DNA of 64,000 nt from Mycogone perniciosa. Lineage: Eukaryota > Ascomycota > Sordariomycetes > Hypocreales > Hypocreaceae. Each line of letters opens with the position of its first letter. The stretch's first letter is position 1. The notes below the pieces were generated by a model. It made no database searches. It was not told the origin of the DNA and saw nothing but the letters and a program-made list of their open reading frames with translations. A program made the translations under genes and the position numbers. The DNA lies in assembly GCA_025331125.1 (NCBI GenBank), contig JAOALB010000131.1, positions 94,627 to 158,626 of the forward strand, read 5' to 3'. This document shows, in pieces, positions 22,911 through 35,000 of this stretch.

Positions 22911-25520
22911 GGCGATGTCTGCGTTGCGGGGAGCACCTTGCTTCTAATGCCTGCGTAGACTAGCCTAATATGTTCTTTATTCTTTCTTTATTGGGATTCT
23001 GTCGGTGGTGGCGCTCTCGGGAGGCGGCGATGCGGCGGCGAATCCTAACACTCGTTGCGCATTGTTCGTCAAGCGACAGCAGTGGGCGCTGCAACTAATT
23101 AATATCGGGAATATTTTGCGTCCGAAATCGATACTTTGACGTCTCAGGGTGGCTGGAGATGCGTATGTTAGTGATTTTGCTATCATGATCAATAAGAGCA
23201 AAGGGTTAGAACAACCATGGATATCTTTCCAACAGCCTGGCAGTCCTGTCAATCAACAGATTGAGATATAATACGGAGATAGACGAAAAAGAAACGAGCG
23301 GAGAAAGTGATTGTTGAGCGGAATGGATAATGTAAGCAATTGCCGATGATGCCTGGTATAGTATATAAGGTTCTCTCCGCGGAAAAGTAGGAACGAATTT
23401 CCGTGTCCATAGAAGATGTCACAAGTTCGTATCGTATTACGGTGGACCTTTACGAGTAGTAATCATGTATGTACGAAGTCGAGGTAGTACGAGGTTGTAC
23501 TACTGCTACTATTGCTACTACTACACTACGGCGTACGTCAATACGAAGTAGGAAGCAGCGGCGCCAAGTGCAAGTCTAAAAACGGCCCTATTAATGTTGC
23601 CAGGGGCTCTCTGCTGCCATCGGAAACTTATAGATTAGGATGAGCGGCCTCGGAATGTGTGGCACATGGGTTTCATCCTCCCTTCCTACATCCCTTTTTT
23701 CATTTAATATCGCTCCCTTCCTTTCATCCCATCATGCTGGTATTTAACGACTTATACGGAGTAATTCCGCTTCAATAGGGAAATATCAAGATTATTCAGT
23801 TGGATATCGAGGGCACCTTCGTCAATCACCTCCAGCTATCCCTGATCATTCCTGTGTGACAGAACACATTGACGCATTAAAGATGCTAGATTTGACCTGT
23901 CTAGTAGATAAGCCCAAACCATATGTGTTATCTATGTACTCCACATGTCGGGCTTCTTTGCCTAGCAGAATAGACCGAGGAAGCATTTCCTTGCAGCGAC
24001 ATCTCGATATAGAGCAGGATCTACCTGAGCATCTTGTCAAAGGCGATCTTGGTAGAAAACTTTAGAATCACGAGTTGCATGCAGGTGGATGGCGTATCCT
24101 ACAAACAAGAAGATGCCTCCCTTGCATCGCTGCCCTTCCATGTCTCTCTTCCATCAACATTACTAATAGTGTAGAAAATGGCAGGGGGTCGGCCAGAAGG
24201 ATGCGGATTCAGCCACCAAGTCCAACCTACTCGTAATAAATATATTTTATATCCTTTATACGAGCACTTACTGGGCGCATTCATTATAGTGCTATCCTTT
24301 TCAACATATACCCTTTCTATATGTCCAAGGGCGACTTTCTCTTCTCAATTATTAGGTTTTTGTCTTATATGCTTGAAGGTTAAACTCAATAATCATCGGA
24401 TCATTGGAGTGGGAGTCAACGCTAAGCTTTGGCCAGCCGACTGCGCTACTGCAGCTAATAGAACTGTACCTGAGGCAAAATGGCTCTCATTTGCTTCTCG
24501 TATTGTCAGATTACGAGTATTCGTACTCCGTATACCGTACGAGTACTCTTGTTTTAACGCTCTGCCACGGTTATTTAACCGTGAACAGTCTGGTCATGTC
24601 ATGCCATGGTGAGTCTGCCACGATGGTACATTCAATTCTTGAAGCATGAAACTATCTATAATATTAATCGCTCTGACCCCAACGATTCATGTATGATTGG
24701 ATTGGTTTGCAGTGAGATGTATTCCTCGGTTGACAGCTCAACACCAAAAATCGCGAACCATGGTATCGCGCACACAGACCTGACTCGGAACGCACAACAA
24801 TTGGCCATTCAGAGCTTGAATTAGATGTACTCGTAGATGTAATATGAAGTACTAGTAGCTCGTATTGATTAGAGCATGTACTACGGAGTACGGAGTATAC
24901 TACTTCATACATACGTCCGGGTATTATTACGCGTCCAGTTGACGCCAGCCGACGGTAATTAACCGAGGATCGGGCCGCCAGTGAAGGAAACGCATGGGAG
25001 ACCAAAAACTGCCACATACCTACTCGTATAAATGAATTAAATATAGGCTTAAAAGGCAGTAGGTGTTGTTGTAGTAAAAAAAAAAGTATATAGTGTTCTG
25101 AGTATCCCTGGCTTTTGTTTTTGTACTTTGGTTGGTCTTCCTATGATCGGTTACTCGGAGTGATATTCGTAGTGTTGCTTTTTCTATCTCCAGTTGCCGG
25201 CTTAGTCAACCCACCGAGTGTCTCCTCGTGCACCAAAGCCATCATGACGTCCATTCGCCCCTTTCACGCGTTTCCGACATCTTGTCTTTAACATGGAGGT
25301 CTTGGTCTCTCAGATGTCAAACACTTCTTTCCAACTCATACAATATTCACCATTACCATCAGTATTTCCGGATGAACTCAGGACATGTTTCAATCACCAG
25401 CACACATGTAAACAACGCGAAACAATGTCAATTAAACCTCCGGTGCGCCAACAGGTTGCCCTAAATTTCCGTGTAATAACCAAACTTTTCTTTTCCCCCT
25501 TTTGCTTTCGCCTTTGCTGT
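22911..25520. other. Gene-free accessory spacer
   Basis: No gene supported in 2.6 kb. AT-rich, with many stop-bounded short frames and a high density of TACGGAGTA-type words (23755, 24524, 24882 and 24889). At 24843-24909 the 9-base arms TATGAAGTA and TACTTCATA form an inverted repeat around two overlapping TACGGAGTA copies, a possible foldback element. Near 25078 there is an A run of about 12. Confidence 0.5.
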
Positions 25521-26119
25521 TTACATGCCGGCAGCACTGCATATCTGTCTGGCCTGAGGGACATGTCTGTCATAGGCATCTGGAATCGCAGATCTCTGCA
25601 CAGCCTGGCAGAGCTTCCCAACTTCCATTGTCTGCCACCCATTGACAGCCTTCATATCTCTAAAGAACTGGCTCGCTGAGCACTTGGCGTTCATGTTGCA
25701 CTCGATATTGGTGTATATTGAGGCGCGCTGCTGGAAGATGCCGATGCTGTCTTGGTCGGCGCCGAGACCATCGTTTTTGTATTTGAGCGATGGTGGCACT
25801 TGATTGTTGGCCAGAACACGCATGGTCGACTGTTTTATAACGTGAGTTAGATTTGCTCTGCAAGAGTGTTCTTGGAAAGGAAATGGGAGAGCTTTACCTC
25901 AGTGAGAGCCGTGGTGATGCCCGCCAGACAGCCTTGCTTGCCCAGAGTCTCCTGGTTGCTCTGGGCAATGATGGCGCGAGCATAAGCGCTCTGGACGGCG
26001 TTGAGTCCTGTAAAGGTAGCTTCTCGGACCTGAACATCTACAATCTTGATAGGTGCAGCCAATACTGAGGTGATGCCAAAGGCAGCAGTGAAGAACGTAA
26101 GGATGTTCGCGACCTTCAT
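25521..26119 (-). CDS. Small secreted protein with bacterial-type muralytic fold
   Basis: Two exons on the minus strand, 25898..26119 and 25521..25829, 176 residues. It begins with a signal peptide (MKVANILTFFTAAFGITSVL, cleavage likely after LAA). After splicing (GTAAAG/AACAG) the core reads AGITTALTESTMRVLANNQ, then GLGADQDSIGIFQQRA, then FFRDMKAVNGWQTMEVGKLC and QAVQRSAIPDAYDRHVPQA. These blocks resemble the actinobacterial transglycosylase/peptidase-associated domain (TALQES...D.DSxGxFQQR...GW..M....AAQAVQRSAxPDAY); the Glu in TES would be the candidate catalytic acid. Five cysteines lie in the mature part. Probably extracellular and possibly acting on bacterial walls. Homology and origin are inference from remembered motifs. 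In-frame ATGs upstream lack a signal peptide, so the 26119 start is chosen. Confidence 0.75.
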
Positions 26120-28525
26120 GGTGATCGTTTGTCGAGAGGTGCTTTGAAGTTGGTGTATGTTGCCCGTTGAACAAGAGTTGCTTGAGCTGTGATGATGATG
26201 ATAATGGTAATGGTGATGTGATTGAACGAGGCAGTCACGCAAAGAGGTCAAGACTCCTTTAAATAGACCATCGTGATGGAATCGGTCAGGCTTCGTGTTG
26301 GCTCAAGTTATTATTGCCAATACATTTCGTAATGAGTTAATCAAGCTTCATCCTTGCCATGTCTCGAAGAGCCGAGATTGTCAACTGCATAACCGCACAT
26401 ACCACAGTCTGGCCAGCTTGCTTTCCCTGGTGCTAACAACCTCACTCAACCCTTACAATTGACCGCCTAAATACTTCGTACTTGTAGACCTCTCTTCTTG
26501 ACTTCATCCCGGCATCCACGTATGTTCAGCCACAGCCATTTCTGCTACATTGAGTCCGGGCGAAATCCGTGCCACGTTGACGATTTGCAGGCTTTGCAGG
26601 CGTGCTTCATGTCTGGGATAAAGACTGGCGCTGTGGTGCAACCGAATCTTGGGGTGGATTGCTCTCGGGGTGTCAATCACAGATCTCTACTGCCAGACAC
26701 AGATCGTGAGGTTCAACTGGACTTGAGACGCTAAGCATGGAACACACTTCCGGGCCTGAAATAATACCGGTACGGCTAATGATTCGTAGATCAGCGGCTA
26801 ATACATACTCGTAGATCATTGTGATGGAGCTCTCGGGTCGGTTGAGAGTGACGCTACTCGTAATTGCCAAGATCTGGGACAGCTGAGAATGCATGCACGA
26901 GTACGGAGGAGTAGTAGTAGTAGTAGTAGGGGATGGTGTTCCACTCTAATTGATCTGACACCATGTCATGGAGACTTTTTTGTTAAGATCCGGATCGATC
27001 GGCACCCGATACCATGTGTTAGATACGGAGTACTGCATCTGGAATTGGTCTTGGATAAATATCTGGTGTAAAACAACGAAACAGAGCAAACCACACCCTC
27101 TTCCTCCAAACATACGTACTCGACCTAAGACAAGAAAATTATAACTATATGGACATGATAGACCACCATACCAACCCTTTCATCACCTACTAGAAATCAG
27201 GCAATATATTATATCGCGTTTTCCATCTCCTTTTCTTAAGCGGTCCAACGTTTCTGATGACAAGGATCATATGGGTTAACGGGGTACTTTTTATTTTGCA
27301 AGGATCACTCCGTACTTCGGTCTGATGTCTTAATTTTACTTACGAGTAAACATCTCTACTTCGTACTTCGTATCTCTAACGTACTCGTGGACATACTCCG
27401 TACTTGCAAGGAGCAATGACATTGCCGCCAAGGTTTTCGTCGATGGCAAGCGCGTCACCGACCATATTCGTAAAGCCATTGGAGATATCCGACCGCCGGA
27501 TCATCCGCGCACGTGCTATTTCGAGGCCATATTGTCAACACCTTGCTGACTATGTCTAGGGAGTCCAAACAAAGATATGCTCGAAAAGCGGGTTTGTCTA
27601 CTTCGCCGTCCAGATAGCTAGTATATTGATCGATTATCTGTCCATCGTAGTCAGGGTCACTTTGGGGGAAGGGGACCAGGAGATCGATGCAATTATGTCA
27701 CTCCCTCTCTCATCATACTCCCGATACACTCCCCATACTACTACTTGCATATATTGCCACAGAGATACTAACCTGCTGTGTTAGAGCCTTCCAACCATGT
27801 GCCGATGGCTAGAATGAGCAATCGGAACCACCTGTCAGGGATCCTTCTGGTCCCCACTTCCCATTGGCGGGTTGAGCATCTCCACGCGGTAGCCATTTAT
27901 GTCCACCTCGGCATAAAAGGCTATACGACGCATATACCATACTAGCAGATTGTCTTGTTGGAGTCGGGGTGGTCTTCTTCAATCTCTTCACATCCCCCAA
28001 TAGTTGTTTTCATCTGCCTCTCATCGAGTTGACTATGGAGTGTGCTTCTCTAGATCGAATCTGATATTGTCAAAGTTCTTCATGCTGGTGATTTCAAAGA
28101 GTGGGAGGGAAGGATTAGAAAGACAATGGTTCAGCAGATGATTGGATTGGGATGTGCTGCTGAGATGAAAGATATCCTAACAGCTCTCTCCCTTATAAAT
28201 AACGAGGCCTTTCTTTCTATTTTATCTTAGATAAAACGATCTAGAGCCTCTTCACGAGAATCAAAAATATCGAGGTCCTTAATCCCAGTGCTCAACAATT
28301 GCACCTTTAACACCCTGTGCCCAAAACCAACGGAAACCCGGCCGCGAAGCGAAATGCCTATTCTGGCCACTAGCATCCTGAACGTCAATCGCTGAAGAAC
28401 ACAGCCATATTAGTATATTTGTACCACTATGTGTGAAGATATTCTCTTACTAAAGTCCCCGACGCCCGAGAACTCAACGCATTTAGTCTCGGGTCTAAAC
28501 GAAAAATTATATTTGCCAATTTTTC
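26120..28525. other. Gene-free accessory spacer with one short relic
   Basis: No intact gene seen. At 27412-27549 a 45-codon open stretch ending in TGA reads NDIAAKVFVDGKRVTDHIRK, then DIRPPDHPRTCYFEAI; it looks protein-like, has no ATG and no family I recognise, and may be a gene fragment. A (TAG)n run lies at about 26909-26929. TACGGAGTA words lie at 27024 and 27394. Confidence 0.4.
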
Positions 28526-29107
28526 GTGGAAAGTCATGCAATCTGGGACGCAATCTTTCCAGGCCAGTCAGTCCCATCGACGTTGGGGACTGTTACAGGA
28601 GCACAGTTTGCTCTAACGCGCGAAACTGCCCAGAAAGTGCCGTTGGAGGAGCTAAAACGATTTCGCCAACGGATTATTGACGTTGACCTCAGTGCGAAAG
28701 AGGCAGGAGGTGTATTTGAGCGTATATGGCATATGATCTTTCTGGGGACTTCACATTCTGTTCTATGTCCAATACCTCATAAGTGTTACTGCTCGCTTTA
28801 TGGGATTTGCTTTGGGTCCATAAGCTCGAATCCCGAGACCTTGATGGAGGAGACTACACAATCTGGCTACGACATTCACGTCATGTCTGAGCAGCTGGAT
28901 AGAATCCGACAGGTTCAACATCTGGACATTACTACATATACTGCTCGAGATAGTGAGCTAGAAAGCCTATCAAACGGTCAGATAGGCCCGGGTCTGGCAG
29001 GATTGTCTGACTACATTGTGGCTTTGGAGAAGAATATCACAGAATTGACCCATCAATTGGACGAATTAGTCAGAAGAGCGTCAATACCTGACCAAACAGG
29101 AACTTGA
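28526..29107 (+). pseudogene. DUF3431-like gene fragment (5' part missing)
   Basis: Open frame of about 193 codons without a supported ATG (opens at GTG). It reads AIWDAIFPGQSVPSTLG, AQFALTRETAQKVPLEEL, KRFRQRIIDVDLSAKEAGGV, FERIWHMIFLG and CPIPHKCYCSLYGICFG, matching the C-terminal half of fungal DUF3431 proteins (family text resembles W..IFPG..VP...CCAQFA.TR, SGR..EY.WH.IFG, CYC..YG.C). The CC before AQFA has become TG. No N-terminal half is visible in the 300 bases upstream. The downstream 90 residues contain heptad-like SDYIVALEKNITELTHQLDE. Most likely a truncated gene; an unseen upstream exon is the alternative. Function of DUF3431 is unknown. Confidence 0.6.
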
Positions 29108-29809
29108 TAATAAAGAGAGTTGTTCAATGTCAATAATTGTTTAGGGTCCAACAAAGCTGGTGGGCATAAAACGGTGGGAGACGCACCGTTTTATTCATGG
29201 GTCATGTGACTCGACGGTATACAGAAACGGAATCATGTGACTTTCGCTGACATGCGGCAATTCGTTCTAGGAGAACCTCATTATGGTCTCAACGCCATAA
29301 GGGCCGGGGCGCTGAATCTTTAGTTTGTCGCCTTACGATTGGTTTGCTCTGTCATCATAATATGATTTTTGAATATTAGGCGATATCGGCGCTCCAATTC
29401 TGTTGTCAATAAGATATCCATGTCTGGTATATGTAATTATCGCCATCAAGCCCATCTCACCTCGGCAGAAGCGCATCTTCCGAACATCGGATGCAAACAT
29501 ATGCCCAGGACCTGAGTGCAGTATATTCGCCATTCTACCTGCAATCCTTAAACTCCACAGTAAATGCCCAGGTACCACCTAAGGAAGTCGTTACTTGTTG
29601 GTCAAATGATGCAATCCGTGAAATTGGCAGGTTCACGTGATCATTTCCGAGTGCTCATCTCCTCATGTTGTTCCTAAAGAACGAGACTTCTCTCCCACCA
29701 CCCGTCATCACCAAACTTGAGACTCTCCATCATAAGCATCAGCTTTTTCTCGCACGAAATTCTCAAACATCCTAATTCCCAAGTATTTTCCTTGCCCGGA
29801 TTAAAAAAA
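29108..29809. other. Intergenic, no gene supported
   Basis: Spacer between the DUF3431 fragment and the thioredoxin-like gene. AT-rich with only short antisense frames. The last 100 bases are the likely promoter and leader of the downstream gene. Confidence 0.5.
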
Positions 29810-30220
29810 ATGCCTCTCATTGACGCTGATTCCCCGCCCTCAACCACCGACACTCACTACGTCGTTTACTTTGCCTCTGGTGAGCCATCTTGGTGTCCCG
29901 ATTGCCGAGACGCAGTTCCAGCTCTTCAGAGTGTCTTCGGAGCAGAGTCCACACCCACAGCATATATCGTCCGCGTGGGTTCAGTCTCGGAGTGGAAGGG
30001 CAACCAGAAGAACAAGTACCGCAATGAGCCTTATAACATCCAGGGCGTTCCGACGGTTGTGAGGATAGAACACGTAAGCTGGAGGAATCCATCCTTCTTC
30101 CGTTCTTTTACGTTTTACTATTGTGCAGTCTAACATTCTCTTCACCAGGGCAAGGAGATTGCACGTCTCGGAGACATTGAGAGCCAGAATGAATCGGCTC
30201 TAAGAAAGCTGATTGCATGA
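29810..30220 (+). CDS. Thioredoxin-like protein (TXNDC17/DUF953 type)
   Basis: join(29810..30073, 30149..30220), 111 residues. A small single-domain thioredoxin fold: VVYFASGEPSWCPDCRDAVP carries the WCPDC active site typical of TXNDC17/TRP14, followed by AYIVRVGSVSEWKGNQKNKY, the cis-Pro motif GVPTVVRIEHGK across the splice, and a helical C terminus (ESQNESALRKLI). Donor GTAAGC and acceptor CACCAG. Probably a cytosolic disulfide reductase. No signal peptide; ATG at 29810 follows an A run. Length is close to the usual 120 residues. Confidence 0.88.
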
Positions 30221-32080
30221 GGCAGGATCCCATCAATGGTCGAGTTGCAATATTATCACAAGTACTACCCCAAGGATAAGCAATCTATTAGTTAGTTGTC
30301 TAATGAGAGAGTACCTCTTCATCATTCTCAGTGACAGGGCTTGTATCTTCCTCTCTCTCACGGCCTCTCTCCTGTCTTGCTTGGTTGATGGTGTCATTCT
30401 CTCCCTCTTATGCCACCGGATTGTCAAGCCTTTTTCTTATCCATAGCCTTGACACCAGGAGCAGGGTTATTTTGTTACATACAGTTATTTGAACACGTTC
30501 ATCGTCACCCAACTCTAGTCGCGTTCTTTTTTCCGTCGAGTCTTCCCGTTGTGTTGACGACCCAACGTAGCACAAGCTGATCAAAGAGGTACTGGCACGC
30601 GCGCCAACATCGTGTCATGACTCTTTTATCTCCACCAGCCATTGTGGTTACTGAGACTATTTGGGATAATGCAATCCTCAGAGAGTACTGGCAAGCCCAA
30701 GGATTGCGAGTGTGAGGAGGATAACTGGAGCAACTTGGGGCGAAATTGTCCACGTCCTCTGGACACCAGCCACGGATATCATGTTTGGACACCTACTCTC
30801 AATAATCAACCCGCAGCATATCGAGGACACAATGAGCCACGATGGCTGGCTCAACTACGCCGGCGTTGATGCCGACGAGCTCCGAAACCCCTCAAAGTCT
30901 TGCCACAACTTTCGACAGCCAAATCACTGCATACCAGACGAACCTAGGAGCTTTCAACCAACACCTAGGAAGGAATTTGCTGAACCTCGTCTTCTCAAAG
31001 AGACGTTGGTACACGACCCTTTTCATGGCCATCCATTACTAAAACATGAACTAATGTTATTATTCTATTGGGAACTTGGATCGTAACTGTTACGGCTAAG
31101 ATGGCACATTTAAAATATCCTCATGTTCGGCTACTTGCTAATCTGCTAAGTCCGAAACTCCCGGGACCTCCCAGGAGCTTGAGCTCTGACTGGTCCTCTC
31201 GGCCACCGGCCGGCTCGCGGCTCAGCAACCAAGTACTAGCGAAAAGACCGGCTAGTGGGGGCGAAGAAGAAAAGAAGGATGCTATATTAAGAACGAGCCA
31301 CTCATAAGGCTGATAATCCAAGCGGTCTACTTGTCGACACCACTCCTACGAGGACTCTTGAACTAGGAACGGAGCTCCCTTTTTTAATCAGACTACGGAG
31401 TGCCTAGAACTCCGTAGCCCGATTCTGATAAGGCTAGTCCATGTAGTATGACAAAGTAATCTCAGCATCTTTTGCAATACGCGTATCTCTTGACTGCAGT
31501 AAGTGGTAACAATGTGATGTCATGAATAGATGCTGTGCTCGTTTATACGAAGTATGTACACGGCTCCATCAGCAAAAGCAAGGAAACCCCGCTGATCCTA
31601 TCACTTCAAAACCCCAATTCCACGGGGAGATTTCCTACAAACACGAACTGGGTAAGGATCTCTATGCTTGAACCAAAGGGAAAGGCCGGTATTGTCAGCC
31701 ATTAGCGTTTTTTTTTGCGGCCGTTCTCTCAAGCCTCATGGACAGCGACTGGGATTGTCACTCCCAGACATCACTAACGCAGGGCGAGAGGCAAACTTTT
31801 ACTTGTTTCATGCGACCGAATTTTATCGATGGACTGCCAATGGGCATTGAGGTCTGAATCACACCCCACAAGGATTGCAGCGTGTGGTGAGACTTTTTGT
31901 GTGCAGTACGAACTCTCACTCTACTCCTCGCTCGGAGTTCATGCCGATTAAACTGGGGAATAGAAAGGAAAGCATTCAGTCGCATCAGTTAAAACCCCAT
32001 CATGGTCCCATTCTTAACATCAGAATGAACTCCGTAGTATCTCAGTGTTCTTTTGTTTGTCGATTTTATAGCACCAGAGA
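30221..32080. other. Accessory spacer with a possible frameshifted relic
   Basis: No intact gene accepted. At about 30750-31045 two plus-strand frames look coding: DIMFGHLLSIINPQHIEDTM and SHDGWLNYAGVDADEL in one, continuing after a one-base change as SLATTFDSQITAYQTNLGAF and GRNLLNLVFSKRRWYTTLF to a stop at 31042. Family not recognised; probably a degraded gene. The rest contains repeats of CGAAGTA/ACTCCGTA type and no domain. Confidence 0.4.
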
Positions 32081-33943
32081 ATGCATTGGCTTCGGGCGTG
32101 TCTTTTGCTTTGGTCGTTTGTGCCTGGCATAGAGGCCCTCAAACCCCATGTTCACGATGAGTGCTTTACACCAGACCAGGTGCTTCATGTCACGAGGAAG
32201 GACATAAGCGTTGGTGGCATTCACAGGTATACCATTTTGGTCAACAGCTCGCTGCCGGGTCCTGAGCTCCGTATCCCCGAGGGAAAAGTCGTTTGGATCC
32301 GAGTCTACAATGACATGACCGATGCCAATCTCACCATAGTATGTCGTGATTAAAGATCATTAACACGTCCTGGGTAATGGCTAACACTGAATCTCAAGCA
32401 TTGGCATGGCCTCGCACAGGCGGCATCTCCATTCTCAGACGGAACACCTTTGGCGGGCCAGTGGCCGATTCCTCCACAGCACTACTTCGATTATGAGTTA
32501 AAGACCGAGAAGGGAACTGCAGGCACCTACTTCTACCATTCGCACGTTGACTTTCAGTCAAGCACAGCAAGTGGCCCGCTGATAGTAGAGGACCAGGGCC
32601 AGGCACCGTACCGGACGGATGGCGAGAGGATTATCCATATCCAAGAGCTGTGGAACATAACTGACAAGCAAATCACCGACGGGTTATCGGCTACTCCACT
32701 CCAATGGTCCGGCGAGACAGGAGGCTGGCTCATTAATGGGAATACCATCTCCAACTATGACATTGTCGATCCCTCCTCAGCAAAGCTATCCATCATCGAT
32801 GTCGAGCCGGAAACACTACAGGTTCAGATTCATTGCAGCGACTGCGTTGTCGTATACCTCGTTTGGCTTTGAGAACCACACAAATCTCGAGATAATTGAG
32901 GCAGACGGCAGCTACACCAAGCCTCTCACCACTCCCTTGCTCCAGATGGGCGCCGGCCAACGCCTCAGCACGCTCTTCGAGACCAAGACTTGCCTTGAGC
33001 TCAAGAAGCTTGGCAAGCTCGACTTTTACATGCAAATCGAGAGCCGCGAGCGTCCCACCGTTGTCACCAACTATGCCATCCTTCGGTACCGCAACACATG
33101 CAACTTAAAAGGCAACCATCTTAGCGTGTCAACAACAGCCAAACCCAAGACGGCCCCCATTACCCTCCCTCCAACGATTGATGGCTTCCTCGACTATAAA
33201 CTAGAGCCCTTGTTTCCAAATGACTTCCCTTCCGCCAGCGAGGTCATGCGTCGAGTCTTTATCAACGTACAGGTAGTTGGTGATAAATGGGTCCTGTGGA
33301 TGAATAACAACGTCTCTTGGACAGATGATGCCAGCGACCCTCTTCCGCATGTGACCCCATCTGAGCCGTATCTTGTATCTCTGTACAAGAACGAAACCAA
33401 ATACCTCCCAGACTACAAAGCCGCCGTCGCAAACGGGGGTCTCGATCCCAAAACCAAGACATACCCCGCCAAGTTTGGGGAGGTTATTGAAATTGTCATC
33501 CAACAGATCGGCGGACGCGGAACATCCAGTGGAGGTCTGGATACTCACCCCTGGCACGCTCACGGCAAGCACGTCTACGACATTGGCGGCGGCTCAGGTG
33601 CCTATGACCCTAAACTCGTCGAGGCGCGTCTCCATGGGACGAAGCCTGTGCAGAGGGACACGACGATGCTGTTCAGATACAATACGTCGGCTGAGCCCGA
33701 GGAGAAGCAGGGCTGGCGCGCGTGGCGGCTGCGGGTACAGGATGCCGGTGTGTGGATGATCCACTGCCACACGCTGCAGCATATGATTATGGCATGCAGA
33801 CAGTTTGGGTCTTTGGTGATGCGGCAGATATCTTGAAGGTTGGGAGGCTGGAGGTGTCGGGCTATTTGGAGTATGGGGGGAATGTGAATGGAAATATCAC
33901 ACACCATCCAAGTGTGTTGCATTTCGCCGAGCTGAACAACTAG
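32081..33943 (+). pseudogene. Multicopper oxidase gene with two frameshifts
   Basis: Starts at 32081 with a signal peptide (MHWLRACLLLWSFVPG). The intron at 32339-32398 (GTATGT/TCAAG) joins VYNDMTDANLTI to HWHGLAQAASPFSDGTPLAG. All four copper motifs can be read: HWHG, FYHSH, HPWHAHGKH and HCHTLQH. The frame breaks near 32811, where IIDVEP must jump (2 bases missing or 1 extra) to reach HYRFRFIAATALSY. It breaks again at about 33791-33793, where HMIM needs one extra G to give GMQTVWVFGDAADI; without it the frame stops after MRQIS and loses the axial-ligand Met. Resembles ascomycete laccase/ascorbate-oxidase-type secreted enzymes. Either a pseudogene or a doubly miscalled gene. Confidence 0.8.
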
Positions 33944-35000
33944 ATCACCGCAAGCAAGATAGGGAATAGACAGATCTTTCATTTATTTTCATGACATAGA
34001 TGAGCTTAGTTGCGAATAGATTCCTTTCACTCACATGGCTTCTCTGAGAGTTATGTAAGGGCCTGAAGCCTCGAAGGAGAAGCAAAAGCAAAACCTCCAA
34101 TGTTTGACAACTTGGATCTACAAAATATCCACACCTGTTGCTCTTGAGAGAATACGAAGGGGTGTAAACCTAGTTCAGCAGGATTCGGAATTGTGGTTCT
34201 GAGCTGCCACAAATACGAGACCAGTTGAGCTCTCTCTTACTGCTTCTTATCTCACTGATGGAAGAACAATATGTTTACGAGTAGTTCACTCCTCATCTAA
34301 GAACTAATGCAAACGGGTTCCATAACCGCAAAAAAAACGGCCCGTCTCACAAAGTCGGCTCTTCTGATAAGACACATTGGTATAATAAACGGAAAGGTTG
34401 CCTTCGAGACAGCGGAAATGCAATGCTGCAGTTGAAGACCAAGCGGAGATTAGTAATTGTGGATTTATCCGGTCGGCAATGAGATTTGTAGTTTGCAGAA
34501 GTTCCAGTTTCACATGCCGTGAGGCTCTGACAACTTACGAGGTGCCGAGCCGTAACCTTACACGAGCTTACGATGGAGACTCGGAGATTTCTACATTAGT
34601 AGCTGTAATATGGGATGTAACTTCGTCCATGGCACTAATACCAGTTATTTTCAAGTTAGTGGATTGAACCCAAGTTAGTGGTGGCCATTGGATAATATTA
34701 GTCTCGTATAATCTTGACTCTTAGACCAAGGACCGGACACGGGACTCAGGAAGCCTGGACAAGTTAAAGAACGGAGGAGGGCATATGACCATGACTCATA
34801 ACATCAAACACATACATATAATATAGCGAGCGAAACGTCAGATGCGTCGCGGCGGCGTGAACGGAGAGCGCTTTGGCTCAATTTTTTGTTTTTCCTCATA
34901 AGCCTCATGGCTGGCTATCTCCAGGGTGCATAAGGCCCCAAAAAAGAAAACATCAAATCCGAGACTCCAGTCCACATGCCATTTTCCTTCCTCACCCAAA
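33944..35000. other. Intergenic, no gene supported
   Basis: Spacer between the multicopper oxidase and the convergent ribosomal protein gene. Short frames only; no domain or strong repeat seen. Confidence 0.5.
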
